Below, in pieces: positions 34,921 to 44,353 of a stretch of 64,000 nt of DNA. This DNA comes from MED-G105 sp038522945 (lineage in GTDB: Bacteria; Pseudomonadota; Alphaproteobacteria; Caulobacterales; Parvularculaceae): positions 1 through 64,000 of the forward strand of contig JBCBJV010000018.1 of the NCBI GenBank assembly GCA_038522945.1, written 5' to 3'. Position numbers and translations under genes: made by a program. The notes beneath the pieces are model-generated. The model ran no database searches. It was not told the origin of the DNA and was given only the letters and a program-made list of their open reading frames with translations. The first letter of the stretch is position 1. The number at the start of each line of letters is the position of its first letter.

Positions 34921-36795
34921 CTAAGCAGCCCGTCGGCCACGTGAGCCACGACCGCCAGGCCCCCGACTGCTGGGTCCCCGACTACTGGGTCCCCGACTAC
35001 TGGGTCCCTGACTACTTTGTCCCTGACTGCTGGGCCCACGATCGCCAGGGGCTTTCCCGCCACTATTCGGCTTGCCCTTTGGCCGGTCATTTTGTTTTGG
35101 CTTTCCAGAAGCGGCCCCTTGGACGGGTCTTTTGCCCTTTGCTGCCGGACGCCGCGTCTTGTGTTGACCATTATCATCCGTATTCGCTGGTTTTCCGGCT
35201 GCTGGCTTGACCCTCTTGGTCCATCGTTTCTTCCCGTTTTCTGCTGGCGCGTCATCAGACCGTTTGCCCGGATGTGCGGTTGGCCCGCTCGTGCTCTTGT
35301 GGCCCGTTCGTTTCGGGCCTGCATTCTTGTGATCGGGCGTTGAATGCTTCGGTCCGTTGTCGTTGGGCCTTCTGTGATTGGGGTTTCCAGCGCCCGGCCG
35401 CGCTGCTCGTTTGGACGTCGTTCTGACCTCCCCCGTTCGATTGGCCTCCCCGGTTCGATTGGCCTCCCCGTCAGGCCTATTGGCATCACGCTGTTCGCCG
35501 TTCGGCCGAGAGCGCCGCTTCGGTCCTTGGTTCTCGCGACGGGGCTGGCGTTGACCATTGCCCGGGTGCCGTTGCCCCCCCTGCTTTCGATGCTGTTGTC
35601 GGTTCTGCTGGCCGCGCCCTTCACTGGCACTGGTCTCCGAAAGATCCGCGTCTTGCCCATTCAAATGTACCGCTTCCAGGCGCTCCCCCATAAGCTTTTC
35701 AATGGCGCGCAAGTCGGCGCGTTCGTCAGGCGAACAGAATGAAACGGCGATGCCCGAAGCTCCAGCACGACCGGTTCGGCCGATACGATGCACATAAGTT
35801 TCCGGCACATTAGGCAAATCGAAATTGACCACATGGGAAACGCCCGCAATATCGATCCCCCGCGCGGCGATGTCCGTGGCCACCAAAACTTGGGCCTTTC
35901 CCGACTTAAAGGCGTTTAGCGCCCGCTCCCGTTGGTTCTGGCTGCGGTTGCCGTGAATGGCTTGGGCATTGATGCCTTCTTTGTTCAGGATACGCGCGAT
36001 TTTGTCCGCGCCATGTTTCGTCCGTGAAAAGACCAAACCGCTCGTAAACGCGGGATCGGACGCGACCCGGATCAACGCAGCGGGCTTTTGTCCTTTTCCC
36101 ATGAATTGAACTGACTGGCTGATCTTCGGGCGCGCGGTCTTTTCAATTTCGATCCGTACCGGGTCGGTTAACAGCGCATGGGCGAGCCGGGCGATTTCTT
36201 TCGGCATCGTGGCAGAAAAGAAAACGCTCTGGCGTTCCGCTGGCAAGCTACGGCAAATGCGCCGAATGACATGAATAAAGCCCATGTCCAGCATTTGATC
36301 GACTTCGTCGAGCACGAGGATTTCGACCTGATCGAGATCAACCGCCCCTTGCTTTTGCAAGTCCTCAAGTCGCCCGGGCGTCGCCACAAAGATATCGACG
36401 CCGCGGCTCAGCGTTGCCGCCTGTTTGTTGAGTGACACACCGCCGATTGCCAGGGCCATAGAAAGAGAAGTCCGTGCACCATAGACTTTGAACCGGTCAC
36501 GGATTTGCCCGGCAAGCTCCCGTGTTGGAGATAACACCAGCGCCCGAGGGCCAAATCTTGGCTTGCTGCCACTGCGCTGTATGCGCTCTGGCGTCTCAAA
36601 CAAGCGATGCAGGATTGGCAGCGCAAAAGCAGCGGTCTTGCCGGACCCAGTCTGGGCAAGCCCCAATACGTCGCTGCCGGACAATAGCACCGGGATTGCC
36701 CGCGCCTGAATTGGGGTCGGTGTCTTGTGGCCCTCTTTTTCAAGAGCGGCAAGGATCGGTCCGGCAAGTCCGAACTCGTTGAATTCTGTCATCAT
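34921..36795 (-). CDS. DEAD-box RNA helicase (DEVD variant) with long basic tail
   Basis: ATP-dependent RNA helicase. From the ATG at 36795 it has 624 residues. The core (about 1-370) shows the Q motif, AQTGSGKT, PTRELAGQ, motif II as DEVD rather than DEAD, SAT and HRIGRTGRAG. About 250 further residues are Gly/Arg/Asn/Lys/Pro-rich and unstructured, ending in repeats of RGPSS encoded by a 15-bp DNA tandem repeat (about 34955-35030), a likely RNA-binding tail. RhlE-like by overall layout, but the symbol is not certain. Start codons at 36795 and 36792 are adjacent. Confidence 0.92.
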   Translation of the reverse strand: MMTEFNEFGLAGPILAALEKEGHKTPTPIQARAIPVLLSGSDVLGLAQTGSGKTAAFALPILHRLFETPERIQRSGSKPRFGPRALVLSPTRELAGQIRDRFKVYGARTSLSMALAIGGVSLNKQAATLSRGVDIFVATPGRLEDLQKQGAVDLDQVEILVLDEVDQMLDMGFIHVIRRICRSLPAERQSVFFSATMPKEIARLAHALLTDPVRIEIEKTARPKISQSVQFMGKGQKPAALIRVASDPAFTSGLVFSRTKHGADKIARILNKEGINAQAIHGNRSQNQRERALNAFKSGKAQVLVATDIAARGIDIAGVSHVVNFDLPNVPETYVHRIGRTGRAGASGIAVSFCSPDERADLRAIEKLMGERLEAVHLNGQDADLSETSASEGRGQQNRQQHRKQGGQRHPGNGQRQPRRENQGPKRRSRPNGEQRDANRPDGEANRTGEANRTGEVRTTSKRAARPGAGNPNHRRPNDNGPKHSTPDHKNAGPKRTGHKSTSGPTAHPGKRSDDAPAENGKKRWTKRVKPAAGKPANTDDNGQHKTRRPAAKGKRPVQGAASGKPKQNDRPKGKPNSGGKAPGDRGPSSQGQSSQGPSSRGPSSRGPSSRGPGGRGSRGRRAA

Positions 36796-36999
36796 TTTCT
36801 TTCTGGGAATCAGAAATGCGCGCTGCGATCGCAAGCGCACATCAAATCACCCGGGGTTCAAAGAGAACCCGCGTGCCTGGGTGCCCGGTTTTCGGTAAAC
36901 GGCCGATGGGATGGTATTCCCCCTACACGCAGCCGAAGTGCAAGCCTATCGCGCAGATGGCTCGAAAAGACAAGCAAAACTTTGAATGGTCGCGAATCC

Positions 37000-39288
37000 C
37001 TAAAGCCCGCCGCCGAATTTCTTCGATGTTGGAAAGCCCTTTGGCGCGATTTTCCCGGCTTGCGCCCGTTTGCCCACAAAGTCCTTCCACTGATCGACGC
37101 TCTGAACGCGACCTGCCCGGTCTATCCAGGTGAGGCCCTCTTTTTTGTCGAACGTTTTCGCGTCGGATAGGCCACCATTGGCATACTTCTGGAGTTGAAC
37201 GCCCTTGCCCCGGGTCATCTCCGGCAGCTCGCTGGCATCGAAAACCAGGAACTTTTTATTGTCACCAACAACAGCGAGCAAAGCGCCCTCATCGGCACGG
37301 CACACGCAAGCTTCAGCGCCAGCGGCCACATTAAGAACCTGTTTACCTTTTTTGGTATTGGCAAGACAGTCTTCTTCCTTGACAAAAAATCCGTGACCGG
37401 AGGTTGAAGCAACCAGGAACCGTCTTGATCCGTCATAAAGGAATGCTGAGGCTACGGTGTGATCATTGCCGAGCTCAACCATCAAACGGATTGGCTCACC
37501 ATGGCCTCGTCCACCGGGGAGGCCGGCAACATCCAAAGTATAGAACTTCCCGTCGGTCCCGAAGAGCATGAGCTTGTCGTTCGTCATCGCGTGGATAATA
37601 AAGCCTGGCCCATCGCCTTCTTTATACTTGATGTCGCTTGTTTTCTCCACGTGCCCTTTCATGGTCCGTACCCAGCCCTTTTCAGAGAGGACCACGGTCA
37701 CGGGTTCTTTTTCGATGAGCACGTCCAGATCGATCTCATCGGTATCCGGGGCCTCCTCCACTGAGGTGCGTCGAGCCCCTAGGTCCGATTTAGGATCGAA
37801 CTTCTTGCGAACCTCGCGTAGTTCGTCGGAGATTTTCTTCCACTGGGCTTCGTCGGATTTCAAAAGTGCTCTAAGCTCTTTCTGCTCTTTCTTGAGAGCC
37901 TTGTGTTCGTTGCGGATCTCCATCTCTTCAAGTTTGCGCAAGTTCCGGAGGCGCATGTTAAGAATAGCTTCGGCTTGTGTCTCCGTCAGCTCAAAAGTCT
38001 TGATCAGCTCTTCTTTTGGGTGATCTTCATACCGAATGATCCGGATCACCTCATCAAGGTTGAGGTAGGCGATCAGGAAGCCATCAAGGATTTCCAGTCG
38101 ATTGGCAATTTTTCCAAGCCGGTAGTTTGTTCGCCGAACGAGAACATCTTTACGATGATCATTATACGAAGTTAGAACGTCCCGCAGTCCCATCACACGC
38201 GGTGCGCCAGTCGCGTCGAGCACGTTCATGTTTAGGGGAAAGCGGCTTTCCAGATCCGTTGCCCGGAACACGCTTTCCATTACCGCTTCCGCCTCAACTG
38301 TGCCGGATCTCGGCTCAAGGATCAGGCGGACGTCTTCCGCGCTTTCGTCCCTGATATCGGCGATCGCCGGCAATTTGCGGTTTTGGATCAGGTCAGCGAT
38401 GCGCTCGATGAGCCGTGACTTTTGCACCTGATAGGGCATCTCGGTGATGACAATTTGGTACTTGCCGCGACCGATGTCTTCCTTGTGCCATTTGGCCCGT
38501 ACACGGAAACCACCGCGCCCGGTCGCATAAGCTTCAACCAGGGCATTATGCGGCTCAATACAGACACCGCCCGTTGGAAAGTCCGGCCCCTTCACATAGC
38601 CGAGCAGCGTTTCTGTACGCGCGTTCGGGCTTTTGATGAGGTGCAAACACGCGTCAATCAGTTCCGCCGGATTATGGGGTGGGATTGACGTTGCCATACC
38701 GACGGCGATCCCGCTTGCGCCATTAGCTAACAGATTTGGAAACGCCGCGGGCAAAACGATCGGCTCTTTGCCTTCCCCGTCATAGGTCTCACGGAAATCG
38801 ACTGTATCGGCATCAATGCCTTCTAGAAGGAGTTCAGCAGCTTCAGTCAAACGGCTTTCCGTGTACCGCATAGCCGCGGCGTTATCGCCGTCAATATTGC
38901 CGAAATTGCCTTGACCATCCACAAGGGGTACACGGACAGAAAAATCCTGCACCAGGCGCACAAGCGCATCGTAAATTGCAGCATCGCCGTGGGGGTGGAA
39001 GTTACCCATCACCTCACCAACGACTTTCGCCGACTTTTTATAGCCACCGCCCGGGTTCAGGCGCATGGTCCGCATGGCATAGAGGATGCGGCGGTGGACC
39101 GGCTTCAACCCATCGCGCACATCCGGCAATGCCCGTGCGGTTATGGTTGATAAAGCGTAAGCCAGATAGCGGCGCGACAGCGCCTCATCGAGGGGCTCCA
39201 GAAAGATATCTTCCGGTTTGGACGGCGGGCTGCCTTTGCCTGCGCCTCGTTTGCCAGTTTTTTTGGTCGTTGTTTTTTTCGTCGCCAT
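37000..39288 (-). CDS. parC: DNA topoisomerase IV subunit A
   Basis: Decatenates daughter chromosomes with ParE. 762 residues: Lys-rich N-terminal extension of about 25 residues, then the winged-helix and breakage-reunion core with catalytic Tyr142 (AAMRYTESRL), a coiled-coil region (about 430-490) and the C-terminal beta-propeller blades. The length is ParC-like rather than GyrA-like. The quinolone-determining loop reads HPHGDAAIYDALV, with Ala at the position of E. coli Ser80. Confidence 0.95.
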   Translation of the reverse strand: MATKKTTTKKTGKRGAGKGSPPSKPEDIFLEPLDEALSRRYLAYALSTITARALPDVRDGLKPVHRRILYAMRTMRLNPGGGYKKSAKVVGEVMGNFHPHGDAAIYDALVRLVQDFSVRVPLVDGQGNFGNIDGDNAAAMRYTESRLTEAAELLLEGIDADTVDFRETYDGEGKEPIVLPAAFPNLLANGASGIAVGMATSIPPHNPAELIDACLHLIKSPNARTETLLGYVKGPDFPTGGVCIEPHNALVEAYATGRGGFRVRAKWHKEDIGRGKYQIVITEMPYQVQKSRLIERIADLIQNRKLPAIADIRDESAEDVRLILEPRSGTVEAEAVMESVFRATDLESRFPLNMNVLDATGAPRVMGLRDVLTSYNDHRKDVLVRRTNYRLGKIANRLEILDGFLIAYLNLDEVIRIIRYEDHPKEELIKTFELTETQAEAILNMRLRNLRKLEEMEIRNEHKALKKEQKELRALLKSDEAQWKKISDELREVRKKFDPKSDLGARRTSVEEAPDTDEIDLDVLIEKEPVTVVLSEKGWVRTMKGHVEKTSDIKYKEGDGPGFIIHAMTNDKLMLFGTDGKFYTLDVAGLPGGRGHGEPIRLMVELGNDHTVASAFLYDGSRRFLVASTSGHGFFVKEEDCLANTKKGKQVLNVAAGAEACVCRADEGALLAVVGDNKKFLVFDASELPEMTRGKGVQLQKYANGGLSDAKTFDKKEGLTWIDRAGRVQSVDQWKDFVGKRAQAGKIAPKGFPTSKKFGGGL

Positions 39289-39466
39289 ACAAATTTAATC
39301 GGACCGGGCCCGAAACCACGTTGCCACTCGCTTCACCAGAGTATCGCGCAATACCCTTCGCCGCTGCCGACGTGCAAGGCCGAATTAACCCCAATTGGCG
39401 GTTTTTTAACGGGATCCTGCTTGTATTGCGCTCCGCGTCTTTACCAAGAAAGGCTCAGCTCAGACA

Positions 39467-41365
39467 ATGCTCGGATTTTCCCGAACGGACCGACCCGCCG
39501 AACAAGAAAAGAGAATTCGGCGTCACGAAGACGAAGCTTTCAGCCATCCTGATCGCTATCGCCAGAAAGTTCTGGCGGTTGCCTATCTGGGCTACGCGGT
39601 GCCGTTTTTGTTTCTAGGATTGCTTCTGGCGCTTGCGATCTTCGGCCTTATTCACGCCATTCAAGGCGGAGGCGCCGCCACCGCCGCCATCAAGCTTACC
39701 ATTGCTTCGCTCCTTCTAGCCTTTGCGGTCGGCCGCTCAATGATCGTGCGCTTCGATCCCCCCGATGCCAAACCCATCACCCGAGACGACGCGCCGGACT
39801 TGTTCAAGCTGATCGATGAGGTGCGGGTTGCTATCGGTGGAGCGGCAATCGATGAAGTTTATCTGGACGATGACTTAAACGCCTCAATTCAACAGGCACC
39901 GCGGTTCGGCCTTTTCGGTGGTCACGTTAATCGCCTGGTGATCGGCCTCCCGCTCATGCAGGCGCTCAGCACCGCACAGTTCAAAGGCGTTATCGCCCAC
40001 GAATATGGACACCTCGCAGGCTCCCACGGAAAGACCGGCGCCTGGATCTATCGCACCCGGGCGATGTGGTCGAATTTGCGGGTTCAGTTGGAGGATCAAA
40101 AATCGCTCTTCAATGCCCCTCTGTCCTTTTTTGTTAAGCGCTATGAGCCTTATTTCGACACGCTGAGTTTCCCGCTGGCGCGCGCAGAAGAGTTCGAAGC
40201 AGACCAGGTGGCCGCCAGTATTGTCAGTGGGCAAACCCTTTCCGATGCTCTGATGCGCTGCTCTTTGGGCGCACGCTATCTGGAAGAAATTTTCTGGCCC
40301 ACCGTGGAAAAGCACGCAGGCACCTGCACCACCCCCAATGTCGCACCGCTAAAGCACTCCCAAAAGGCGTTCTCCAGCATGTCCAAATGGAAGCAGGCGG
40401 ATAAATGGGAGAAGGCTGTAGTCTCTGAACCAACGGATCGGAATGATACCCATCCGAGCCTTCCTGATCGGATCAACGCCGTCGACGCGACACCGCGGTT
40501 ACTGTCGATTGGCGATGACCGCGCCTATTTGCTGTTAGGCTCTTTGTACGAAGAAACTCGTGTGGAATTCGATCAGGCGTGGCGCGAAAATGCTCAGGAT
40601 TTCTGGGAACGGGCCCATCGCGACGCCCAGACAAGTCTGAAACGCCTGTCGGAGCTGGACAAAAAGGCCGAACAAGTGCCGCTCACCAAGGTGGAAGCCC
40701 AGATGAGAGCGGAACTGGCCGAAAGCCAACTGAACGTTGAAGCTGCCGTCTTCCGCTATAAGGAAGCCATTGTCTGGCATCCCGAACATGCTGGGGCATG
40801 GCTGGGCCTCGGTCGCCTACTGGCGCGCCAGGGAGACGAAAAAGGGCTGAAATGTTTGGAGAAAGCAGCGCGCCTGTCGCCGTCACTGGGTCTTGCTGCC
40901 GCCACAGCTCGATATCGTTTCTATACAGACGCCGGCAACTTACCGGAAGCCAAGCTCGCCATTACTGCCGTTGAAAAAGAAGAGCGTAAGCTTGCGACAG
41001 CCGCGCAGGAAACCAAATCGCTCAGCAAAAAGGATGAGGCCCAGCCTCACGACATGGATGAGGCGGACTTGAAGACTGTTGTCGATGCAATCGCGAGGTT
41101 TGATTCCATCAGCCATGCCTATCTGGTGCGAAAAGACGCCGAATCTTTCAAGGGCTATTCTGTGTACCACCTTATTCTGGTGCCGAGCAAAAAGTCGGAA
41201 GACAGCCTCCAGGCGCTTGTGGAGCGGCTCGAACGCATTGAGCTTGACCACCCATGGGTGATCCACTTCGCCGTCGATCAGAACCGATGGATGGCCAAAT
41301 GGGGTGCAAAACAGAACGGCGCTGAGATCACGCCATCCAATACCGCCCTGGCGATTGCAGCCTAA
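39467..41365 (+). CDS. M48 family zinc metallopeptidase with C-terminal TPR-like region
   Basis: Membrane peptidase of 632 residues. Two membrane helices lie at about 35-62 and 74-92. The zinc site is HEYGH (His178, Glu179, His182) with the third ligand in the EEFEAD motif near Glu244. The C-terminal half (about 400-500) has TPR-like helices (FRYKEAIVWHPEHAGAWLGLGRLLARQG). The combination suggests envelope quality control. Its stop codon abuts that of the convergent recO gene with no gap. Confidence 0.88.
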   Translation: MLGFSRTDRPAEQEKRIRRHEDEAFSHPDRYRQKVLAVAYLGYAVPFLFLGLLLALAIFGLIHAIQGGGAATAAIKLTIASLLLAFAVGRSMIVRFDPPDAKPITRDDAPDLFKLIDEVRVAIGGAAIDEVYLDDDLNASIQQAPRFGLFGGHVNRLVIGLPLMQALSTAQFKGVIAHEYGHLAGSHGKTGAWIYRTRAMWSNLRVQLEDQKSLFNAPLSFFVKRYEPYFDTLSFPLARAEEFEADQVAASIVSGQTLSDALMRCSLGARYLEEIFWPTVEKHAGTCTTPNVAPLKHSQKAFSSMSKWKQADKWEKAVVSEPTDRNDTHPSLPDRINAVDATPRLLSIGDDRAYLLLGSLYEETRVEFDQAWRENAQDFWERAHRDAQTSLKRLSELDKKAEQVPLTKVEAQMRAELAESQLNVEAAVFRYKEAIVWHPEHAGAWLGLGRLLARQGDEKGLKCLEKAARLSPSLGLAAATARYRFYTDAGNLPEAKLAITAVEKEERKLATAAQETKSLSKKDEAQPHDMDEADLKTVVDAIARFDSISHAYLVRKDAESFKGYSVYHLILVPSKKSEDSLQALVERLERIELDHPWVIHFAVDQNRWMAKWGAKQNGAEITPSNTALAIAA

Positions 41366-42103
41366 TCATGCTTCTTTCGTGAGACGGCCTCGCAAAAGGT
41401 CCAGGAGCGTCGTGCGAGCTTCCGGCAGGGCTTTATTCGCTGTGTGGAGAATGCGTGTCTCCAGAAAGTAGCCCGTTGTCTCCAGGCCAGAGATGGCCTC
41501 TGCTAGTGATACTTCGGCAAGCGGTTCACGGAAAAAGGCAGGAAGCCCAAGCATTCGATCCTTATACGGTTCACCGGCCGCGCGGCTGACGGCACTCGCG
41601 GAGCGCGGCGAGACATAGACCAGATCCTCCTGCTCGCCCGTCGCAGCACATTTGTCGAGCCGCAAGCCAAATCCGAGCGCAGCAAGCAGGCCCAATTCCC
41701 ATTTCGCCATGAGCGCCGGCCAGATCTCTGGCTCATCAAGAGCGTCAAAAAGAACGCATAGGGCCTGATAAACGCCGCCATGGGCCTCTCGTTCGGGAAT
41801 TGTTTCACGGGCAACGGCACACGCCGATGAAAGCGCCGCAAGCGACAGCCGATCGTCGAGATAATGCGCAGCACGCGGTATTTCCAGTTCCACCGAAAAG
41901 TGCCCCAAGCTCTCTGCCAGCCGACCTTTCCAACTTGCCTTAATACCATTCCCGGACTGAATAATCGGGCGCATCTTCCTTCCCTGCCCGCCATAAACCA
42001 AGCCCGCCCATCGTCCGTGATGAGCCGTCAAGACGTCGATCACGGCGTGGGTTTCCCCGTGGGATCGGCCGCTCAGGACGATGGCGTCATCAACAAATTC
42101 CAT
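41366..42103 (-). CDS. recO: DNA repair protein RecO
   Basis: Loads RecA in the RecFOR gap-repair pathway. From the ATG at 42103 it has 245 residues, the family length; an upstream in-frame extension to 42160 is unlikely. N-terminal OB fold begins DAIVLSGRSHGETHAVIDVLT with GRWAGLVYGG, followed by a helical domain with LDKCAATGE. The usual zinc cysteines are mostly lost, as in many Alphaproteobacteria. Confidence 0.93.
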   Translation of the reverse strand: MEFVDDAIVLSGRSHGETHAVIDVLTAHHGRWAGLVYGGQGRKMRPIIQSGNGIKASWKGRLAESLGHFSVELEIPRAAHYLDDRLSLAALSSACAVARETIPEREAHGGVYQALCVLFDALDEPEIWPALMAKWELGLLAALGFGLRLDKCAATGEQEDLVYVSPRSASAVSRAAGEPYKDRMLGLPAFFREPLAEVSLAEAISGLETTGYFLETRILHTANKALPEARTTLLDLLRGRLTKEA

Positions 42104-42186
42104 GGTAAGTTTACGATCCAGAATAGCGAAGGCACCGGATTGGGTCCGGACCCGATACACATCAAGCTTGGGAGTGGGAGGGACAG

Positions 42187-43083
42187 ATGTCTACCAAAAT
42201 GATCGCAATGGCGAGACGGATGGGCGTTTCCTTTTGCGCGTGTCTCAGTCTGTGCGTCAGTGCATGTGTCAGCGGCGCGAGCCTTACTGCGCAATCGAGC
42301 AGATCCAGCATTGCGGAGAAATCGAACGAAGACATCAAAGTCATGGTCATTGGGTCGATGCATTTGGCCGGGTCTTCCGCTGACGTCATCAATGTGGAAG
42401 TCGGAAGTGTCCTAACGCCGACAAAACAAAACGAACTGCAGCAGGTCACCGAAGCGCTCGCTTCTTTTCAGCCGACGCTCGTCGTAACCGAGCGTGTCAC
42501 AAAGGCGCCTGACTATATTGATCCGTATTATGCCGATTTCGATAACGAGATGCTGGCAACTAACCCGAACGAGCGCGTGCAAATCGCTTATCGTCTGGCG
42601 CGGGAAGCGGGACTTGATCGCGTGGTGGGCCTGGACGAATCTCCATCCGAAGGCGAGCCAGACTATTTCCCGTTTGGCAAAGTCCTAGAGCACGTGAGCG
42701 CCACAGGCCAAGAAGCCGAGTTCGGTCGGTTCATGGGTCGCGTTGAGCAGATGATCAAAGACGAGACCGACAGGATACAGGCGATGCCGATGGCGCAGTC
42801 TCTAATCGAGGTTAACACCGGCGCGCTTTCATCAGCCTCGTTCTACTATCAATTCCAGCAGTTTGACATCGGTGAAAATCAGCCTGCGGCGGAACTACAG
42901 GCATATTACTTTATGCGGAACGCAAAGATTGTTTCCAAGCTGATGGATGTCACTGAACCAGGGGACCGCGTGGTGATCGTTTATGGGGCAGGTCATAAAC
43001 ACTGGCTTGATCATCTGGTGACAAATAGCCCCGGCTTTGAATTAGTGGACCCTGTGCCATTTCTTCAAACAGCCTTAGACTAA
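42187..43083 (+). CDS. DUF5694-type lipoprotein
   Basis: 298 residues. The N-terminus has a signal with lipobox VSAC (Cys near residue 27), so the mature protein is probably lipid-anchored. The main domain starts KVMVIGSMHLAGSSADVINV and contains VTERVT, DPYYADFDN, AYRLAREAGLDRVVGLDE and VIVYGAGHKHWLDHL, a set I associate with DUF5694, distantly like the TraB/GumN group. It is divergent from recO. Biochemical role unknown. Confidence 0.75.
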   Translation: MSTKMIAMARRMGVSFCACLSLCVSACVSGASLTAQSSRSSIAEKSNEDIKVMVIGSMHLAGSSADVINVEVGSVLTPTKQNELQQVTEALASFQPTLVVTERVTKAPDYIDPYYADFDNEMLATNPNERVQIAYRLAREAGLDRVVGLDESPSEGEPDYFPFGKVLEHVSATGQEAEFGRFMGRVEQMIKDETDRIQAMPMAQSLIEVNTGALSSASFYYQFQQFDIGENQPAAELQAYYFMRNAKIVSKLMDVTEPGDRVVIVYGAGHKHWLDHLVTNSPGFELVDPVPFLQTALD

Positions 43084-43109
43084 GATCAGTTCAATCGGGC
43101 GGCGGCGCT

Positions 43110-43742
43110 TCAGACCTTTTCTGAAAGACGGATGGCGACCCGGCACCCCGCCTGAATAACTGATTTCAATAGACCATAGCCGGGCGCCTCTCGCGCGCCT
43201 TCGTCTTCCGCTGTTGTCTTGTGGCCGATTTCGTCTTCCCGAAACTGCCGGATCGTTTCAGCAAGTGCTGGTTCGGTTTCGGCGAGTTCTTCGGCTTGCT
43301 CCGCGTAGTGTTTCTCGATGACGTCTTCCACCGCTTCGGTGCACGCCATGGCCGCCTTTTCGCCCATCAACGCAGTGACCGCCCCGAGGCCGAATCCGGC
43401 AGCTTGCCAAAGAGGGGCCATTAATGTGGGTCGCACCTGATGTTCATTCAGTAGACGGTCGAATGTTTCCAGATGATGGGCTTCGCCCTCTTCCATTTCA
43501 CGCAAAAGAGCTGAGGTACGCACCCGGCTCGGGATTGCATCGAACACTGCGCGCTGACCACGATAGATCTGGACCGCGCCGAATTCGCCCGCATGATCGA
43601 CCCGCAACATTTCCGCTAACCGGTCAGACAATGGCCCCGGCCGGTAGGCTTTGCCTCGATAAACAGGACTTTCGTCGGTGAGATCACTTTGTCCTTCCGC
43701 CTTAGCGGGAGGGGTGGTGGCTTGATCGTCAGCAGTCGTCAT
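43110..43742 (-). CDS. coq7: demethoxyubiquinone hydroxylase Coq7
   Basis: Di-iron monooxygenase of ubiquinone synthesis. 210 residues; the diiron ligands sit in DHAGEFGAVQIYRGQ, EMEEGEAHHLETF and the C-terminal EDEIGHKTTAEDEGA. The first 30 residues are a disordered extension. It begins 10 bp after dsbB on the same strand, probably one operon. Confidence 0.95.
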   Translation of the reverse strand: MTTADDQATTPPAKAEGQSDLTDESPVYRGKAYRPGPLSDRLAEMLRVDHAGEFGAVQIYRGQRAVFDAIPSRVRTSALLREMEEGEAHHLETFDRLLNEHQVRPTLMAPLWQAAGFGLGAVTALMGEKAAMACTEAVEDVIEKHYAEQAEELAETEPALAETIRQFREDEIGHKTTAEDEGAREAPGYGLLKSVIQAGCRVAIRLSEKV

Positions 43743-43752
43743 AAGATGGACC

Positions 43753-44310
43753 TTAGAATTCCGCGGTCAGTTCCGTTGGTGACCGCTTCACGGCAACACG
43801 GTTTGCGGTCACAGCGGCGCTGAGGCACAGAGCAAACAGCCCTGCGGAAAACAGGAAATTGTACCCCGCCATGGAAATCCCGAGGAACCGCCAAGGCGCG
43901 TCTTCACAGGACGGGCCAGAAGGCCCCTTCTCCAGGGCACCTGCGAGCCCGCCTTCACCTAATTCGACCACACCGCCTGATGTGCACGTAGGGGGACCCG
44001 GCCAGAATTTGAACTCCACGCCTGTGTGATAAAACGCAAGCCCGGCGCTGACGGCATAAACAAGCGCGGCGGCCCCGATCGCTGCGGCAGCGGCCCTGCG
44101 GGCTTTGAAGACCAGCGCAGCGGCCAATCCCGCGAATGAGACACCAAGGGCGGTCCAATGGGCTTCCCTCTGGTCAAGACACAGATCGCACGGCGCGTAC
44201 CCAAGGGCTTGGAATACATGAGCGCCAGCCAGGAGCGATGCGCTTAGCACCACGCTGCCACCGAGGACACGTTCCACAAAGGACAATTCTAAGTCTGCGT
44301 TCTCTGCCAT
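43753..44310 (-). CDS. dsbB: disulfide bond formation protein B
   Basis: Inner-membrane quinone reductase that reoxidises DsbA. 185 residues, four membrane helices. The first cysteine pair is Cys41-Cys44 (CDLC); the second periplasmic pair is Cys109 and Cys135 on a longer loop containing a Gly/Glu-rich insertion. DsbB passes electrons to ubiquinone, so cotranscription with coq7 is functionally sensible. Confidence 0.92.
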   Translation of the reverse strand: MAENADLELSFVERVLGGSVVLSASLLAGAHVFQALGYAPCDLCLDQREAHWTALGVSFAGLAAALVFKARRAAAAAIGAAALVYAVSAGLAFYHTGVEFKFWPGPPTCTSGGVVELGEGGLAGALEKGPSGPSCEDAPWRFLGISMAGYNFLFSAGLFALCLSAAVTANRVAVKRSPTELTAEF

Positions 44311-44353
44311 CGTCTTCAGGTATTAGCAGATGAAAGCGCCCCTGGCCGAGGTG

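Noticed and set aside
34917..35660. Second long minus-strand frame beneath the helicase tail
   Set aside because: It shares the repeat-rich, GC-rich DNA of the helicase tail in another frame; the helicase frame is continuous with a proven domain.
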